DNA of 64,000 nt. It comes from CAIWHR01 sp963816925 (GTDB taxonomy: Bacteria; Pseudomonadota; Gammaproteobacteria; Burkholderiales; Casimicrobiaceae). Positions 28,358 to 37,522 of this stretch are shown in pieces. The position numbers and the translations under genes are program-made. The notes under the pieces are model-generated. The model saw only the letters and a list, made by a program, of their open reading frames with translations. It was not told where the DNA came from and searched no databases. The stretch spans positions 62,001 to 126,000 of the forward strand of contig CAWFMY010000035.1 in the NCBI GenBank assembly GCA_963816925.1. Direction: 5' to 3'. The number at the start of each line of letters is the position of its first letter. The first letter of the stretch is position 1.

Positions 28358-28388
28358 GCGGGGCCTCCGGATTGCCCGGAGGCCCCGC
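28358..28388. terminator. Strong bidirectional terminator hairpin
   Basis: A perfect 13-bp stem (GCGGGGCCTCCGG / CCGGAGGCCCCGC) with a 5-nt loop lies between the convergent secreted-protein and acyl-CoA dehydrogenase genes. There is a TTTTT tract upstream on the plus strand but no clean T-run right after the stem. Confidence 0.65.
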
Positions 28389-28396
28389 GCCGAATT

Positions 28397-30199
28397 TCAG
28401 AATTGGTCGGCCGCGACCGCGAGGACCGAGTCGCCGCCCTCGGTGATCGTGCGCGCAAGGCTCGTCGCGTGCGGCAGCAGGCAGTCGGCGTAGTAGCGTG
28501 CCGTCTGGATCTTGGCCTTCATGAAGCGCGCGTCCCCGGTGCCGTCGTGCAGGTGCTTCGCGGCGATCAGCGCCGCACGCCCCAGCTGCCAGCCGCCGGT
28601 GACGAGCCCCCACATTTCGAGATAGGGCACCGCGCCCGCATGCGCCGCACGCGTATTCGCGCCAAACGACTGCACGACCCAGTCGACGGCTGACCGCGCG
28701 GCGGCGACGGCTTCCTGCAAGCGCGCGCCGATGACCTTCAGGCTCGCGTCGGCGTGGTTCGACAAGTCCTTCGCGACCTTCTCGATCTCGCTGGCGACTG
28801 CCTTGGCCACCGCCCCGGCATCGCGCGCGGTCTTGCGCCCGATGAGGTCGTTCGCCTGGATGCCCGTGGTGCCTTCGTAGATCGTGATGATCCGCGCGTC
28901 GCGATAATGCTGCGCGGCGCCGGTCTCCTCGATGAACCCCATGCCGCCGTGCACCTGGATGCCGAGTGAGGCGACCTGCTGGGCAGTTTCGGTGCTGCAG
29001 CCCTTGACGATCGGGATCATGAAATCGACGAACGCGTGGTGCCGCTTGCGGGCCGCTGGATCCGGATGGTGGTTCGCGTTGTCCATCGCGGCGGCGGTCA
29101 CGTACGCGACGGCGCGCATGGCTTCCACGTTCGCGCGCATCGTCATCAGCATGCGACGGATGTCCGGATGCTCGATGATCGGCGTGGCCTTGGCGCCCTT
29201 GTCCATGCCAACGACCTTGCCCTGCACGCGATCGCGCGCATAGGCGACCGCGCGCTGATACGCGCGCTCCGCGATCCCCACGCCCTCGAGGCCGACCGAG
29301 AACCGCGCGAGGTTCATCATGATGAACATGTACTCGAGGCCGTGATTCTCCTCGCCGACGAGATAGCCGACCGCGCCACCGTGGTCGCCATAGACCAGCA
29401 CGGCGGTGGGACTCGCGTGGATCCCGAGCTTGTGCTCGATGGACGTGCACAGCACGTCGTTGCGCGCGCCCAGCGAGCCATCCGCGTTGACCAGGAACTT
29501 GGGCACGACGAAAAGCGAGATGCCCTTGACACCTTCGGGCGCGTCCGGCGTTCGCGCGAGCACGAGATGGATGATGTTCTCGGTGTAGTCCTGCTCGCCG
29601 TAGGTGATGAAGATCTTCTGGCCCTGCAGCTTGTAGGTGCCGTCGCCCTGCGGAATCGCCTTCGTGCGCACGGCCGCGAGATCCGAGCCCGCCTGCGGCT
29701 CGGTGAGGTTCATCGTGCCGCTCCAGGCGCCGGCGACCATCTTCGGCAGGAATTTGTCCTTGAGCGACGGGGTGCCGGCAAGCTCGATCGACTCGATCGC
29801 GCCCTGCGTCAGCATCGCACACAGGTTGAACGCGAGATTGGACGCGTGCCACATTTCCTCGACCGCCGTGCCGAGCAGGATGGGCAGCCCCTGGCCGCCG
29901 TACTCGGTCGATTTCGTGAGGCCGTTCCAGCCGTTGTCGCAGAATTGCCGGTACGCGTCCTTGAATCCGGGTGGCGTGCGCACGGTGCCGTCATCGAGAC
30001 GCTTCGCGCCTTCGCGATCGCCAACGACGTTGAGCGGCGACATGACGGTGGCCGCGAACTTCGCGGCTTCCTCGAGTATCGCGGCGACGACGTCCGGCGT
30101 CGCTTCGTCGAATCCCGGCAACTGCGCGACCTGGTCGAGACCCGCGAGCTCGGTCAGGACGAATCGCATGTCGGAGAGAGGGGCTCGATAGTCGCTCAT
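28397..30199 (-). CDS. Acyl-CoA dehydrogenase, long form (DmdC/FadE-like)
   Basis: A 600-residue flavoprotein dehydrogenase with an extra C-terminal domain, the size of DmdC/AcdC-like enzymes. FAD-binding MNLTEPQAGSDL, the central EHKLGIHASPT and the catalytic segment YEGTTGIQANDLIGRK are visible. The start at 30199 (MSDYRAPLSDMRFVL) is the usual family N terminus. It lies 7 bp after etfA, so the dehydrogenase and its electron acceptor are co-transcribed. The substrate may be a fatty acyl-CoA or a methylthio-acyl-CoA; the sequence does not decide. Confidence 0.92.
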   Translation of the reverse strand: MSDYRAPLSDMRFVLTELAGLDQVAQLPGFDEATPDVVAAILEEAAKFAATVMSPLNVVGDREGAKRLDDGTVRTPPGFKDAYRQFCDNGWNGLTKSTEYGGQGLPILLGTAVEEMWHASNLAFNLCAMLTQGAIESIELAGTPSLKDKFLPKMVAGAWSGTMNLTEPQAGSDLAAVRTKAIPQGDGTYKLQGQKIFITYGEQDYTENIIHLVLARTPDAPEGVKGISLFVVPKFLVNADGSLGARNDVLCTSIEHKLGIHASPTAVLVYGDHGGAVGYLVGEENHGLEYMFIMMNLARFSVGLEGVGIAERAYQRAVAYARDRVQGKVVGMDKGAKATPIIEHPDIRRMLMTMRANVEAMRAVAYVTAAAMDNANHHPDPAARKRHHAFVDFMIPIVKGCSTETAQQVASLGIQVHGGMGFIEETGAAQHYRDARIITIYEGTTGIQANDLIGRKTARDAGAVAKAVASEIEKVAKDLSNHADASLKVIGARLQEAVAAARSAVDWVVQSFGANTRAAHAGAVPYLEMWGLVTGGWQLGRAALIAAKHLHDGTGDARFMKAKIQTARYYADCLLPHATSLARTITEGGDSVLAVAADQF

Positions 30200-30206
30200 G
30201 GTCGAA

Positions 30207-31142
30207 TCACAACGCCGCAGTGAGCTCGGGGATGATCTGGAAGAGGTCGCCGACAAGGCCGTAGTCCGCGATCTGGAAAATCGGCGCATCGGGATCCTTG
30301 TTGATCGCGACGATCACCTTGCTGTCCTTCATGCCGGCAAGATGCTGGATCGCGCCCGAGATGCCGACAGCGATATAGAGGTCCGGCGCCACGATCTTGC
30401 CGGTCTGGCCCACTTGATAGTCGTTCGGCACGTAACCCGCGTCGACCGCCGCGCGCGAGGCGCCGATCGCGGCGTTGAGCTTGTGCGCGAGCGCTTCCAG
30501 CAGCTTGAAATTCTCCGCGCTGCCAAGGCCCCGGCCGCCGGAAATCACGATGCGCGCACCCGTGAGTTCCGGGCGGTCCGACTTGGTGAGCTCCTGTCCG
30601 GTGACGCGGGACAGTCCCGTGTCCGGCGCCGCGTCCGCCTTTTCGACCGCCGCGCTGCCGCCGGTTGCGGCCGCGGCGTCGAATCCCGTCGCGCGCGCGG
30701 TGATGACCTTGACCGCGTCCTTCGACTGGACGGTCGCGAACGCGCTGCCGGCATAGATCGGCCGCACGAAGGTGTCCGGAGATTCGACGGCGATGATCTC
30801 CGATACCTGCGCCACGTCGAGCAGCGCGGCGACGCGAGGCATGGCGTTTTTTCCGTAACCTGTCGCCGCCGCCAGAACGTGGCTGTAGCCGCCCGCCTTG
30901 ACGAGCGCGACGACCGTTGCGGCGACATTTTCAGCGGTCGGGTTCGCGAAATGCGGCGCATCGGCGTGGAGGATCTTGGCCACGCCCGGAATCTGCGCGG
31001 CGGCCTGCGCCACCGGTGCAGCGTTGTGTCCGGCGACGAGAATCGTCAGCTCGCCGCCGATCTTCTGCGCAGCGGTGACGGCGTTGAGCGTCGCGGCATT
31101 GAGCGACGCGTTGTCGTGGTCGGCAAGCAGCAGGATGGTCAT
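30207..31142 (-). CDS. etfA: Electron transfer flavoprotein alpha subunit
   Basis: A 311-residue ETF alpha subunit (FixB). The C-terminal FAD domain carries SGGRGLGSAENFKLLEALA, then VGQTGKIVAPDLYIAVGISGAIQH and INKDPDAPIFQIADYGLVGD, the family signature. It takes electrons from acyl-CoA dehydrogenases and passes them to ETF-QO, a gene for which is at 15-16.7 kb. It follows etfB after 13 bp. Confidence 0.96.
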   Translation of the reverse strand: MTILLLADHDNASLNAATLNAVTAAQKIGGELTILVAGHNAAPVAQAAAQIPGVAKILHADAPHFANPTAENVAATVVALVKAGGYSHVLAAATGYGKNAMPRVAALLDVAQVSEIIAVESPDTFVRPIYAGSAFATVQSKDAVKVITARATGFDAAAATGGSAAVEKADAAPDTGLSRVTGQELTKSDRPELTGARIVISGGRGLGSAENFKLLEALAHKLNAAIGASRAAVDAGYVPNDYQVGQTGKIVAPDLYIAVGISGAIQHLAGMKDSKVIVAINKDPDAPIFQIADYGLVGDLFQIIPELTAAL

Positions 31143-31155
31143 GAGCGTTCCCCGA

Positions 31156-31908
31156 TCACGAAATGACTTTGGCTTCGTTGCGAAGCTTGCCCACGAGCTC
31201 CGCGACGTCGGCGACCTTGCCGCCGCCCTTGCGCTTGGGCGGCTCCACGACCTTCAGAATCGAGAGTCGCGGTGCGACGTCGACGCCAAGCGCATCGGGC
31301 TTGAGCACTTCCAGCGGCTTCTTCTTCGCCTTCATGATGTTGGGCAGCGTTGCGTAACGCGGCTCGTTGAGGCGCAGGTCGGCCGTCACGATGAGCGGCA
31401 GCGACGTCTCGATCGTTTCGAGCCCGCCGTCGACTTCGCGCTTCACCGTCGCCTTGTCGCCCGCGATGTCCACCTTGGATGCGGAGGTCGCCTGCGCCCA
31501 GCCGAGGAGCGCCGCGAGCATTTGCCCCGTCTGGTTCGAATCGTCGTCGATCGCCTGCTTGCCCAGCAGCACGATCCTCGGCTGCTCCTTGTCGATGACC
31601 GCCTTCAGCAGCTTGGCGACGGCAAGCGGCTGCAGGTCGACGTCGGTCTCGACCAGGATCGCGCGGTCGGCGCCCAGCGCAAGCGCAGTACGCAGTGTTT
31701 CCTGGCTTCCCGTGACGCCGCACGAGACGGCGACAATTTCCGTCGCGATGCCCTTTTCCTTGAGCCGGACCGCCTCCTCGACGGCGATCTCGTCGAACGG
31801 ATTCATCGACATCTTGACGTTCGCCGTGTCGACGCCCGAACCGTCCGCCTTGACGCGAACCTTGACGTTGTAATCGACGACGCGCTTGACAGAAACGAGA
31901 ACTTTCAT
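31156..31908 (-). CDS. etfB: Electron transfer flavoprotein beta subunit
   Basis: A 250-residue ETF beta subunit (FixA) with an AMP-binding site. The start MKVLVSVKRVVDYNVKV and the family stretches MNPFDEIAVEEAVRLKEKG, ALALGADRAILVE and the signature ATLPNIMKAKKKPLE are clear. It is first in the etfB-etfA-acyl-CoA dehydrogenase operon. A TATAAT -10 lies 33 bp upstream. It is divergent from a CyaC-like adenylate cyclase gene. Confidence 0.96.
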   Translation of the reverse strand: MKVLVSVKRVVDYNVKVRVKADGSGVDTANVKMSMNPFDEIAVEEAVRLKEKGIATEIVAVSCGVTGSQETLRTALALGADRAILVETDVDLQPLAVAKLLKAVIDKEQPRIVLLGKQAIDDDSNQTGQMLAALLGWAQATSASKVDIAGDKATVKREVDGGLETIETSLPLIVTADLRLNEPRYATLPNIMKAKKKPLEVLKPDALGVDVAPRLSILKVVEPPKRKGGGKVADVAELVGKLRNEAKVIS

Positions 31909-31940
31909 GGGGATCGGCAGTCGGAAGAGGAAAACAGGAC

Positions 31941-31946
31941 ATTATA
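31941..31946 (-). promoter_or_regulatory. Candidate -10 element of the etfBA operon
   Basis: A perfect TATAAT on the minus strand lies about 33 bp upstream of the etfB start. The -35 region (TCGGAA at 17-bp spacing) is a poor match, which may mean an activator is needed. Confidence 0.5.
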
Positions 31947-32095
31947 ACGCGCGGTCCGTCCCCTTCCGAGGGGCCCCGGCGTGAGCCGCAGCGCTGCTCC
32001 GCGTGCGCATGGAGCAGACGGAAGCCCGCCGCGCCTGTCGGGTATCCTTGCACCGCTGTCGACACCCGGCCGCGTCTTGTTCGCCGAGTCCGCGC

Positions 32096-33799
32096 ATGCG
32101 CCACCCCCCGCAGAACGCACCCGCCAAAAGTCGATTCCCGGTCACCCGCCGCGATCTGTCGGCTCGGCACGGGTCTCGTGCTCTTCGCCTACATCTCCGT
32201 CCATTTCGTCGACCACTCGCTCGGCCTCGTCTCGGTGGACGTCGCCGAAGCGGCATTGCGGCTCGCCGTCGCGGTCTGGCAGAGCATGCCGGGAACGATG
32301 CTGCTCTACGGCGCGGCCGCCATCCACATTGCGCTCGCTTTCGTCGCTGTCTACGAGCGCCGCACGTTGCGCATGCCGCCGATGCAGGCATTGCGCATCG
32401 CGCTCGGATTCGGAATGCCGTTGCTGCTGATCGGCCATGTCGTCGCGACGCGATTGGCGACCGAAATCTACGGGCTGTCGCCGACCTACACCCGCGTTGT
32501 CTGGGCGCTCTGGACGTCGGACAGCGAGGGCCGGCAGCTTGCGCTGTTGGCGCCCGGCTGGGTGCATGGCTGCCTCGGCATCGATTTCGCGTTCGGCCGG
32601 CGCGCGCTCTACCAGCGGTTGCGCCCGGTGCTGTTCGGCGCGGCGCTTCTGTTGCCCGTGGTCGCCGGGCTGGGCTTTCTCGCGATGGGCCGCGAGCTTG
32701 CGGCCATGGCGGCCATCGATCCAGGCTGGCAGACGACCGCGGAAGTCGCGGACACGGTGCAGCGGATCGCACTCGGCCGCCTGCGCGACGGTCTCCTCTT
32801 CGGTTTCCTTTCGCTCATCGGCCTCGTGCTCGCCGCGCGCGCCATTCGCGACCGCGTCGCGCGACGCAGCGACGGCATTGGTGCCGATCTCCTATCCGCA
32901 GCGCGCCGTCGAAGTTCCCCGCGGATGGTCGGTACTCGAAGCGAGCCGCGGCTTCGGCATCCCGCACCTGTCGATGTGCGGCGGCAACGCGCGCTGCTCG
33001 ACGTGTCGCGTGCGCATCGTCAGTGGAATCGAGCATTGCCCGCCTGCATCGCCGAACGAGCGGCGCACGCTGGACCGGATCGGCGCGCACCGGATGTGCG
33101 GCTCGCCTGCCAGCTGCGACCCGACGGGGCCGTCGGCGTCGTGCCTCTGCTCGACGCCAGCGCGACGGCGCGATCCGGGACGCGAGGCGCCGCCGCCGGT
33201 CGTCGAACGCGAGGTCGCGGTCCTCCTTGCTCGATCTCCTCGGCTGGACCGGCCGCGTTCAGGTCAACTCTCCGCTCGATGTCGTCTACGCTTCGAACCT
33301 CATGCTCGCGGCCATCGGCGACGCGATCACGACGGCGGGCGGCGTGTGCACGCGCTGCGATGCCGAGGGCGCGGTCGCCGTCTTCGGCATCGCGATCGAC
33401 GCCACGACCGCGTGCCGCGAGGCGCTCGATGCAGCGCGCTCGATCGAGCGCGGGCTTGCCGCGCTCAATATCCGGCTCACCGAACAATTCGGATTCGCCG
33501 CCGATGTGGCGCTCGTGGTCCACGCAGGGCCGGCGGCCGTCGGCGCAATCGGCTACGGACCCAAGCGTGCGAAGGCGATCGTCGGCCCCGTGCTCGACGA
33601 TGCGCGGCGCCTCCGCCGCGTCGCGGTCACCGAGAATCTGCGGTTCATCGCGTCGGGCCTCCTGCTGCGGCGCGCCGGGGTGCCCACGGATGCCCTCAGG
33701 TTGGACGAGCTCGACGGCGACGAAAAGACGTCGTCCCTTGGGTATGTAGCAGCCGCGTCCGCACAAGCGCTGCAGCCGGTTACCGCGGCAACACCATAG
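32096..33799 (+). pseudogene. CyaC-like redox-sensing adenylate cyclase, frame broken at least five times
   Basis: Assembled across frames, this encodes ~565 residues in three parts. First, a six-helix membrane anchor with membrane histidines in ISVHFVDHS, AAIHIALA, LIGHVVA and GWVHGCLG, like diheme succinate-dehydrogenase-type anchors. Second, a [2Fe-2S] domain with C-x5-C-x2-C (CGGNARCSTC) and a fourth Cys in LACQL. Third, a class III cyclase domain (EVAVLLADLLGWTGR ... AVGAIGYGPKRAKAIVG). This is the layout of Sinorhizobium CyaC, a quinone-responsive cyclase. Breaks lie near 32161, 32880, 33087, 33183 and 33230. Each is fixed by a one-base change. As sequenced, only fragments such as 32178-32930 are open. 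The region is either low-quality sequence or a decaying gene. Confidence 0.65.
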
Positions 33800-33806
33800 A
33801 AAGTAC

Positions 33807-34601
33807 ATGCCAATGCCACGCGTCGCGGCGCTGTATCGTTATCCGGTAAAAGGTTTCACGGCTGAATCGTGCGACGCCTTGACGGTGCTGGACGAAGGGA
33901 GAATTGCCGGCGACCGGGTCCTCGGCGTGCGATTTGCCGACACGCAAGCGGCCGACGACGCCTGGGGCAGGAAGTCCGGCATGCTCGTGCTGATGAACAC
34001 GCCGGGTCTTGCCCGCCTGCGCGTCACGTTCGACGACAAGGCCTCACGCTTGCACGTATGCTCGGGAGCCTCGGTATTGGCCGATGAACCATTGAGTCCC
34101 GAAGGCAGGCAACGGATCGGCGCGGCGCTGGCGCGCTACGCGCTCGAGCTCGCCGAAAATCCGCTTGCGGGTCACCCGGAGCGGTTGCCCCTGCGCGTGA
34201 TCGGCGACGGCCGCTCACCTCGCTACCACGACGAAGAGCCCGGCCAGGTCACGCTGCATGGCCGGGGCAGCCTGCAGTCGCTCCAGGCTGCGGTCGGGAA
34301 CGACGTCAGCGAGATCCGCTTTCGGTCGAACATCGCGGTCGATGGGCTCGCCGCGTGGGAAGAACAGAGCTGGGTAGGTCGAAAGATCCGCGTCGGCGCG
34401 GTGGATTTCGACGTCGTCAGCCCGAAAACCAGATGCCTGGCAACGCATGCGAACCCCGTCACCGGCGAACGGGATATCGACGTTCTGTCGACTTTGCGAA
34501 ACAAACTAGGTCATGAATTGCCGACCTTTGGCGTGGCGATGCGGCCGCGGGCTGCCGGCGGGCAGATTCGCGTCGGTGATAAAGTGACAGTGCTGGATTG
34601 A
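33807..34601 (+). CDS. MOSC domain protein (YcbX/mARC-like)
   Basis: A 264-residue protein with an N-terminal beta-barrel domain (VAALYRYPVKGFTAESC) and a C-terminal MOSC domain. The molybdenum-ligand cysteine region is PKTRCLATHANPVTGERD. MOSC proteins of this type bind molybdenum cofactor and reduce N-hydroxylated or S-oxide compounds, usually with a separate electron donor. It begins 7 bp after the cyclase reading frame. An in-frame ATG two codons later is an alternative start. Confidence 0.85.
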   Translation: MPMPRVAALYRYPVKGFTAESCDALTVLDEGRIAGDRVLGVRFADTQAADDAWGRKSGMLVLMNTPGLARLRVTFDDKASRLHVCSGASVLADEPLSPEGRQRIGAALARYALELAENPLAGHPERLPLRVIGDGRSPRYHDEEPGQVTLHGRGSLQSLQAAVGNDVSEIRFRSNIAVDGLAAWEEQSWVGRKIRVGAVDFDVVSPKTRCLATHANPVTGERDIDVLSTLRNKLGHELPTFGVAMRPRAAGGQIRVGDKVTVLD

Positions 34602-34632
34602 TTGTCGTGGGAGTGAATTCAGGTATCGCGAA

Positions 34633-35130
34633 ATGCCGAATACCGTGATGCACGACATGCTGGTGAGGCTCTACGCGCTGCCGGGCCTCGACGAGGCCGT
34701 GGCGGCGTGCGCCGCGCAGGGCGTCGCGATACGCCGAGCCCTTGCGCCTGACAGGGCTGCCGTTGTCGACTGGGTCCGCGCCCATTTCGCGAGCGCCGCC
34801 GCCGAGGTCGAGACAGCATTCGCGCAGGTTCCGGTGTCCTGCTTCGTCGCCGTTCGCGGCGCTGCAATGCTGGGCTTCGCCTGCTACGACGTGACCTGTC
34901 CCAACTTCTTCGGGCCGGAAGGCGTGGCCGCCAGCGAGCGCGGTCGCGGGATCGGACGCGCGCTGCTGCTCGCCGCCTTGCACGCACAGCGGGCGCAAGG
35001 GTACGCCTATGCGATCATCGGCGGCGTCGGACCGGCGGAGTTCTATGCGAAAACCGTCGGCGCCGTCCCGATTGCCGGCTCGACGCCCGGAATCTACGCG
35101 GGAATGCTCCGCCAGGGAGCCTCGAAATGA
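34633..35130 (+). CDS. GNAT family N-acetyltransferase
   Basis: A 165-residue acetyltransferase. The acetyl-CoA loop is EGVAASERGRGIGRALLLAAL, matching Q/RxxGxG/A, preceded by the beta strand FVAVRGAAMLGFACYD. The N-terminal ~30 residues are atypical, so a later start is possible. The stop overlaps the ATG of the next gene (ATGA), so the two are translationally coupled. The substrate is unknown. Confidence 0.8.
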   Translation: MPNTVMHDMLVRLYALPGLDEAVAACAAQGVAIRRALAPDRAAVVDWVRAHFASAAAEVETAFAQVPVSCFVAVRGAAMLGFACYDVTCPNFFGPEGVAASERGRGIGRALLLAALHAQRAQGYAYAIIGGVGPAEFYAKTVGAVPIAGSTPGIYAGMLRQGASK

Positions 35131-35621
35131 GAATCTTCGCAACGATCGCATTGCTGGTCCTGCTGAACGCGAGCGCTGCGGGCGCTGCCGAGGTTCACAA
35201 GTGCGTCAAGGGTGGCAAAACGACGTACCAGGGCGACCCATGCGAAGGTCCGATCGCGGGCAACAAGCCACCTCCGGGTCGCGTCAGCGCACTCGCAGGG
35301 TGCTATGTCGCCGAAGTGCCGGGATTGAAAGATGGATTCGAGGTCAAGTGGGCGGCAAACAACGCCTACAAGCTCGACGTAACCGGCGGCCCGGACAGGC
35401 AGAGCCTCGTCATGAAGGCCGCGACGGCAGAAGAGATGAAAGAGGTCGGCAAGGCACTCGGCCTTTTCCTCACGGATGGCGTCAGCATGGATTGGGAAAA
35501 GGATGCGCCGAACCAGAAGCCGGTCGGCGTCTACAAAGGAATGGACGGAAACGGAAAGGAAATCGTGGTGGCGTACTTTTTCATGGGAGCCGGCCTGGCG
35601 ACAAAGGCGCCGTGCAGGTAA
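35127..35621 (+). CDS. Secreted protein with DUF4124-like N terminus
   Basis: A 164-residue exported protein. The signal peptide ends near GAA-AEVHKC (about residue 20). The next segment, VHKCVKGGKTTYQGDPC, resembles the DUF4124 motif (YKC...G.vtYsd.PC), with cysteines probably disulfide-linked. The C-terminal half has no family I recognise. It is coupled to the upstream acetyltransferase by a four-base overlap. Confidence 0.7.
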   Translation: MRIFATIALLVLLNASAAGAAEVHKCVKGGKTTYQGDPCEGPIAGNKPPPGRVSALAGCYVAEVPGLKDGFEVKWAANNAYKLDVTGGPDRQSLVMKAATAEEMKEVGKALGLFLTDGVSMDWEKDAPNQKPVGVYKGMDGNGKEIVVAYFFMGAGLATKAPCR

Positions 35622-35688
35622 ACAGCCACCGTCTCACCTGACGGACGACCCTCCGCGGCACGCCGGATGTAATCTGGCGCACATTCCG

Positions 35689-35711
35689 GACCCGCCTTCG
35701 GCGTGCGGGTC
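35689..35711. other. Hairpin in the gap before the DUF1810 gene
   Basis: GACCCGC and GCGGGTC form a perfect 7-bp stem around a 9-nt loop, between the secreted protein and the DUF1810 gene. There is no T-run, so it may be a weak terminator or leader structure. Nothing else is visible in this 113-bp gap. Confidence 0.3.
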
Positions 35712-35734
35712 AGTTCAGTCATATCACCCAACTC

Positions 35735-36178
35735 ATGGACGCAAGCGAGGATCCGTTCAACCTCGGCCGGTTCGTCGAAGCCCAGGCGAAGGACTACTCG
35801 CGCGCCTTGGCCGAGCTTCGCCAAGGAAAGAAGAAGTCCCACTGGATCTGGTACGTGTTGCCCCAGCTGCGCGGACTGGGGACCAGTTCGTTTTCCAGCT
35901 TCTATGGCATTGGCTCCGCGTTGGAGGCCGCAGCCTACCTGGCGCATCCGGTTCTGGGGCCGCGATTGCGGGAATGCGTTGCCGCGATGAACGCCTTGGA
36001 TCGACCTAGCGCGGAGCAGATTCTGGGTCCGGTCGACGCCGCGAAGTTTCGGTCCTGCCTGACGTTGTTCATCGCCGTCGACCCGAAGGACGCCGGCTTC
36101 AACGCCGCGCTGGATAAGTATTTTGCCGGCGTTCCGGACGAAAAATCACTGGCCCTGCTCGCGCAGTCGCGGCATTAG
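35735..36178 (+). CDS. DUF1810 domain protein
   Basis: A 147-residue cytoplasmic protein matching the DUF1810 pattern throughout: DPFNLGRFVEAQAKDYSRAL, the central KKSHWIWYVLPQLRGLG, and YLAHPVLGPRL. Members resemble calpastatin-annotated bacterial proteins, with no proven function. The family length is complete. It is a stand-alone accessory gene between small unrelated genes. Confidence 0.85.
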   Translation: MDASEDPFNLGRFVEAQAKDYSRALAELRQGKKKSHWIWYVLPQLRGLGTSSFSSFYGIGSALEAAAYLAHPVLGPRLRECVAAMNALDRPSAEQILGPVDAAKFRSCLTLFIAVDPKDAGFNAALDKYFAGVPDEKSLALLAQSRH

Positions 36179-36200
36179 GCCAAGCCCACGGGTCGATACC

Positions 36201-36959
36201 ATGAGCGGCAGCGACACAATGGAAGCGACGACATCGACCGGGCCGGCGCACTGGGGATTCCGGGCGACAGCCCTGTGGGGAATCGCGATCGCCGTTGCTT
36301 ATCTCGTCCTGAGTACGATTGCCGTAATTGCGGCGGTGGCATTGGGCGCCAGCGAGCTCTCCCAATCCGAGGTGATGGAGGTGTTCGAGTCCGCGGGAGC
36401 AAACGGATATCTGCTTTCCGTATCCACCATGGTTGCGGCCTTGGGTTGCTTGGGTCTCACTGTCCTGGTCATCAAGCTCAAGAGCGGCTCGGTGCTGCAG
36501 GAATATCTCCATCTCAGGCCGGTATCCCTTGCGATCATGCTGAAGTGGATCGGCGTGCTCGTTCTCGCAATTGGCGTCTCCGAGCTGATTACGGTCGCAC
36601 TTGGCCGACCGATCGTCCCCGAATTCGTGGCTGACAACTACGCAACCGCGAGCCCTGCCTGGATGATCTGGGTTGCTCTTCTCATTGCCGCACCCCTGTT
36701 CGAGGAGACGTTCTTTCGCGGTTTCATTTTCAAGGGCCTTGAGTCAAGCCGACTGCGCCCGCTTGGCGCCATCGTCGTGACAGCTGGCCTTTGGACCGCC
36801 ATTCACCTTCAATATGACCTGATCGACATGGGGTTCATATTCGTGCTGGGTCTTGTATTCGGGGCAGCGAGGCTCTCTACGCATTCCCTCTTTGTGCCGA
36901 TTGCGCTGCATTCGATAACGAATCTGGTTGCGACGGCTGAGGCAGCCCTCTTGAAATGA
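36201..36959 (+). CDS. CPBP family intramembrane glutamic endopeptidase
   Basis: A 252-residue polytopic membrane protein of the CAAX protease/bacteriocin-processing (CPBP, ABI) family. The catalytic motif EExxxR is in FEETFFRGF (around residue 174), followed by the conserved histidines in LWTAIHLQYD and PIALHSITN. At least six hydrophobic segments are visible. ATG 36201 excludes an upstream extension that is not family-like. Substrates are unknown; relatives process peptides or prenylated proteins. Confidence 0.85.
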   Translation: MSGSDTMEATTSTGPAHWGFRATALWGIAIAVAYLVLSTIAVIAAVALGASELSQSEVMEVFESAGANGYLLSVSTMVAALGCLGLTVLVIKLKSGSVLQEYLHLRPVSLAIMLKWIGVLVLAIGVSELITVALGRPIVPEFVADNYATASPAWMIWVALLIAAPLFEETFFRGFIFKGLESSRLRPLGAIVVTAGLWTAIHLQYDLIDMGFIFVLGLVFGAARLSTHSLFVPIALHSITNLVATAEAALLK

Positions 36960-36965
36960 GCGGTC

Positions 36966-37496
36966 ATGCCGTTCAATACAGCAACGAAAATTCGCATTCG
37001 CCCCGCCACCGAGGCAGATGCCGCCGCGCTGCTTGCCATCTACCGCCCCTTTGTCGAAGCGAGCGCGGTCTCATTCGAAACGGTCGTGCCTTCCGTTGAG
37101 GAGTTCTCCGCGCGCATTCGCAAGGCGTTGGCGGGTTGGCAGTGGCTCATCGCGGAAAAAGACGGGCAATGCGCCGGTTACGCCTATGCGTCTTCGCACC
37201 GCGAGCGCGCGGCCTACCGGTGGTCAACCGAAGTCTCGGCCTATGTGGCGCCGAACCACCATCGCGTGGGAATTGGCCGTTCCCTGTACACCAGCCTGTT
37301 TGCCGATTTGGTTCGCAAGGGGTACTGCAATGCCTACGCGGGCATTACGATGCCCAACGAGGCGAGCGTCGCGCTGCATCGCAGCGTGGGATTCGATTAC
37401 ATCGGCACTTTTGCAGCCGTGGGTCGGAAGTTCGGGAAGTGGCACGACGTGGCGTGGTTCCAGCGGCGACTCCAGGATTCGCCGACGTCCGAGTAA
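36966..37496 (+). CDS. GNAT N-acetyltransferase, phosphinothricin/methionine sulfone type
   Basis: A 176-residue acetyltransferase. The N terminus IRPATEADAAALLAIYRPFVEASAVSFE and the middle YAYASSHRERAAYRWSTEVSAYVAP match the PAT-like group, with the acetyl-CoA loop HHRVGIGRSLYTSL. Relatives detoxify phosphinothricin, methionine sulfoximine or similar amino acid analogues. It starts 6 bp after the CPBP gene, suggesting a small operon. Confidence 0.85.
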   Translation: MPFNTATKIRIRPATEADAAALLAIYRPFVEASAVSFETVVPSVEEFSARIRKALAGWQWLIAEKDGQCAGYAYASSHRERAAYRWSTEVSAYVAPNHHRVGIGRSLYTSLFADLVRKGYCNAYAGITMPNEASVALHRSVGFDYIGTFAAVGRKFGKWHDVAWFQRRLQDSPTSE

Positions 37497-37522
37497 CGCC
37501 CATCGCTGGAGACGCGGGACGA

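Noticed and set aside
28338..28396. Small RNA gene between the convergent genes
   Set aside because: The 13-bp hairpin is explained more simply as a shared terminator.
32003..33849. Separate genes in each of the three overlapping frames at the cyclase locus
   Set aside because: The protein-like segments are consecutive parts of one three-domain protein; none of the individual long frames is family-like throughout.
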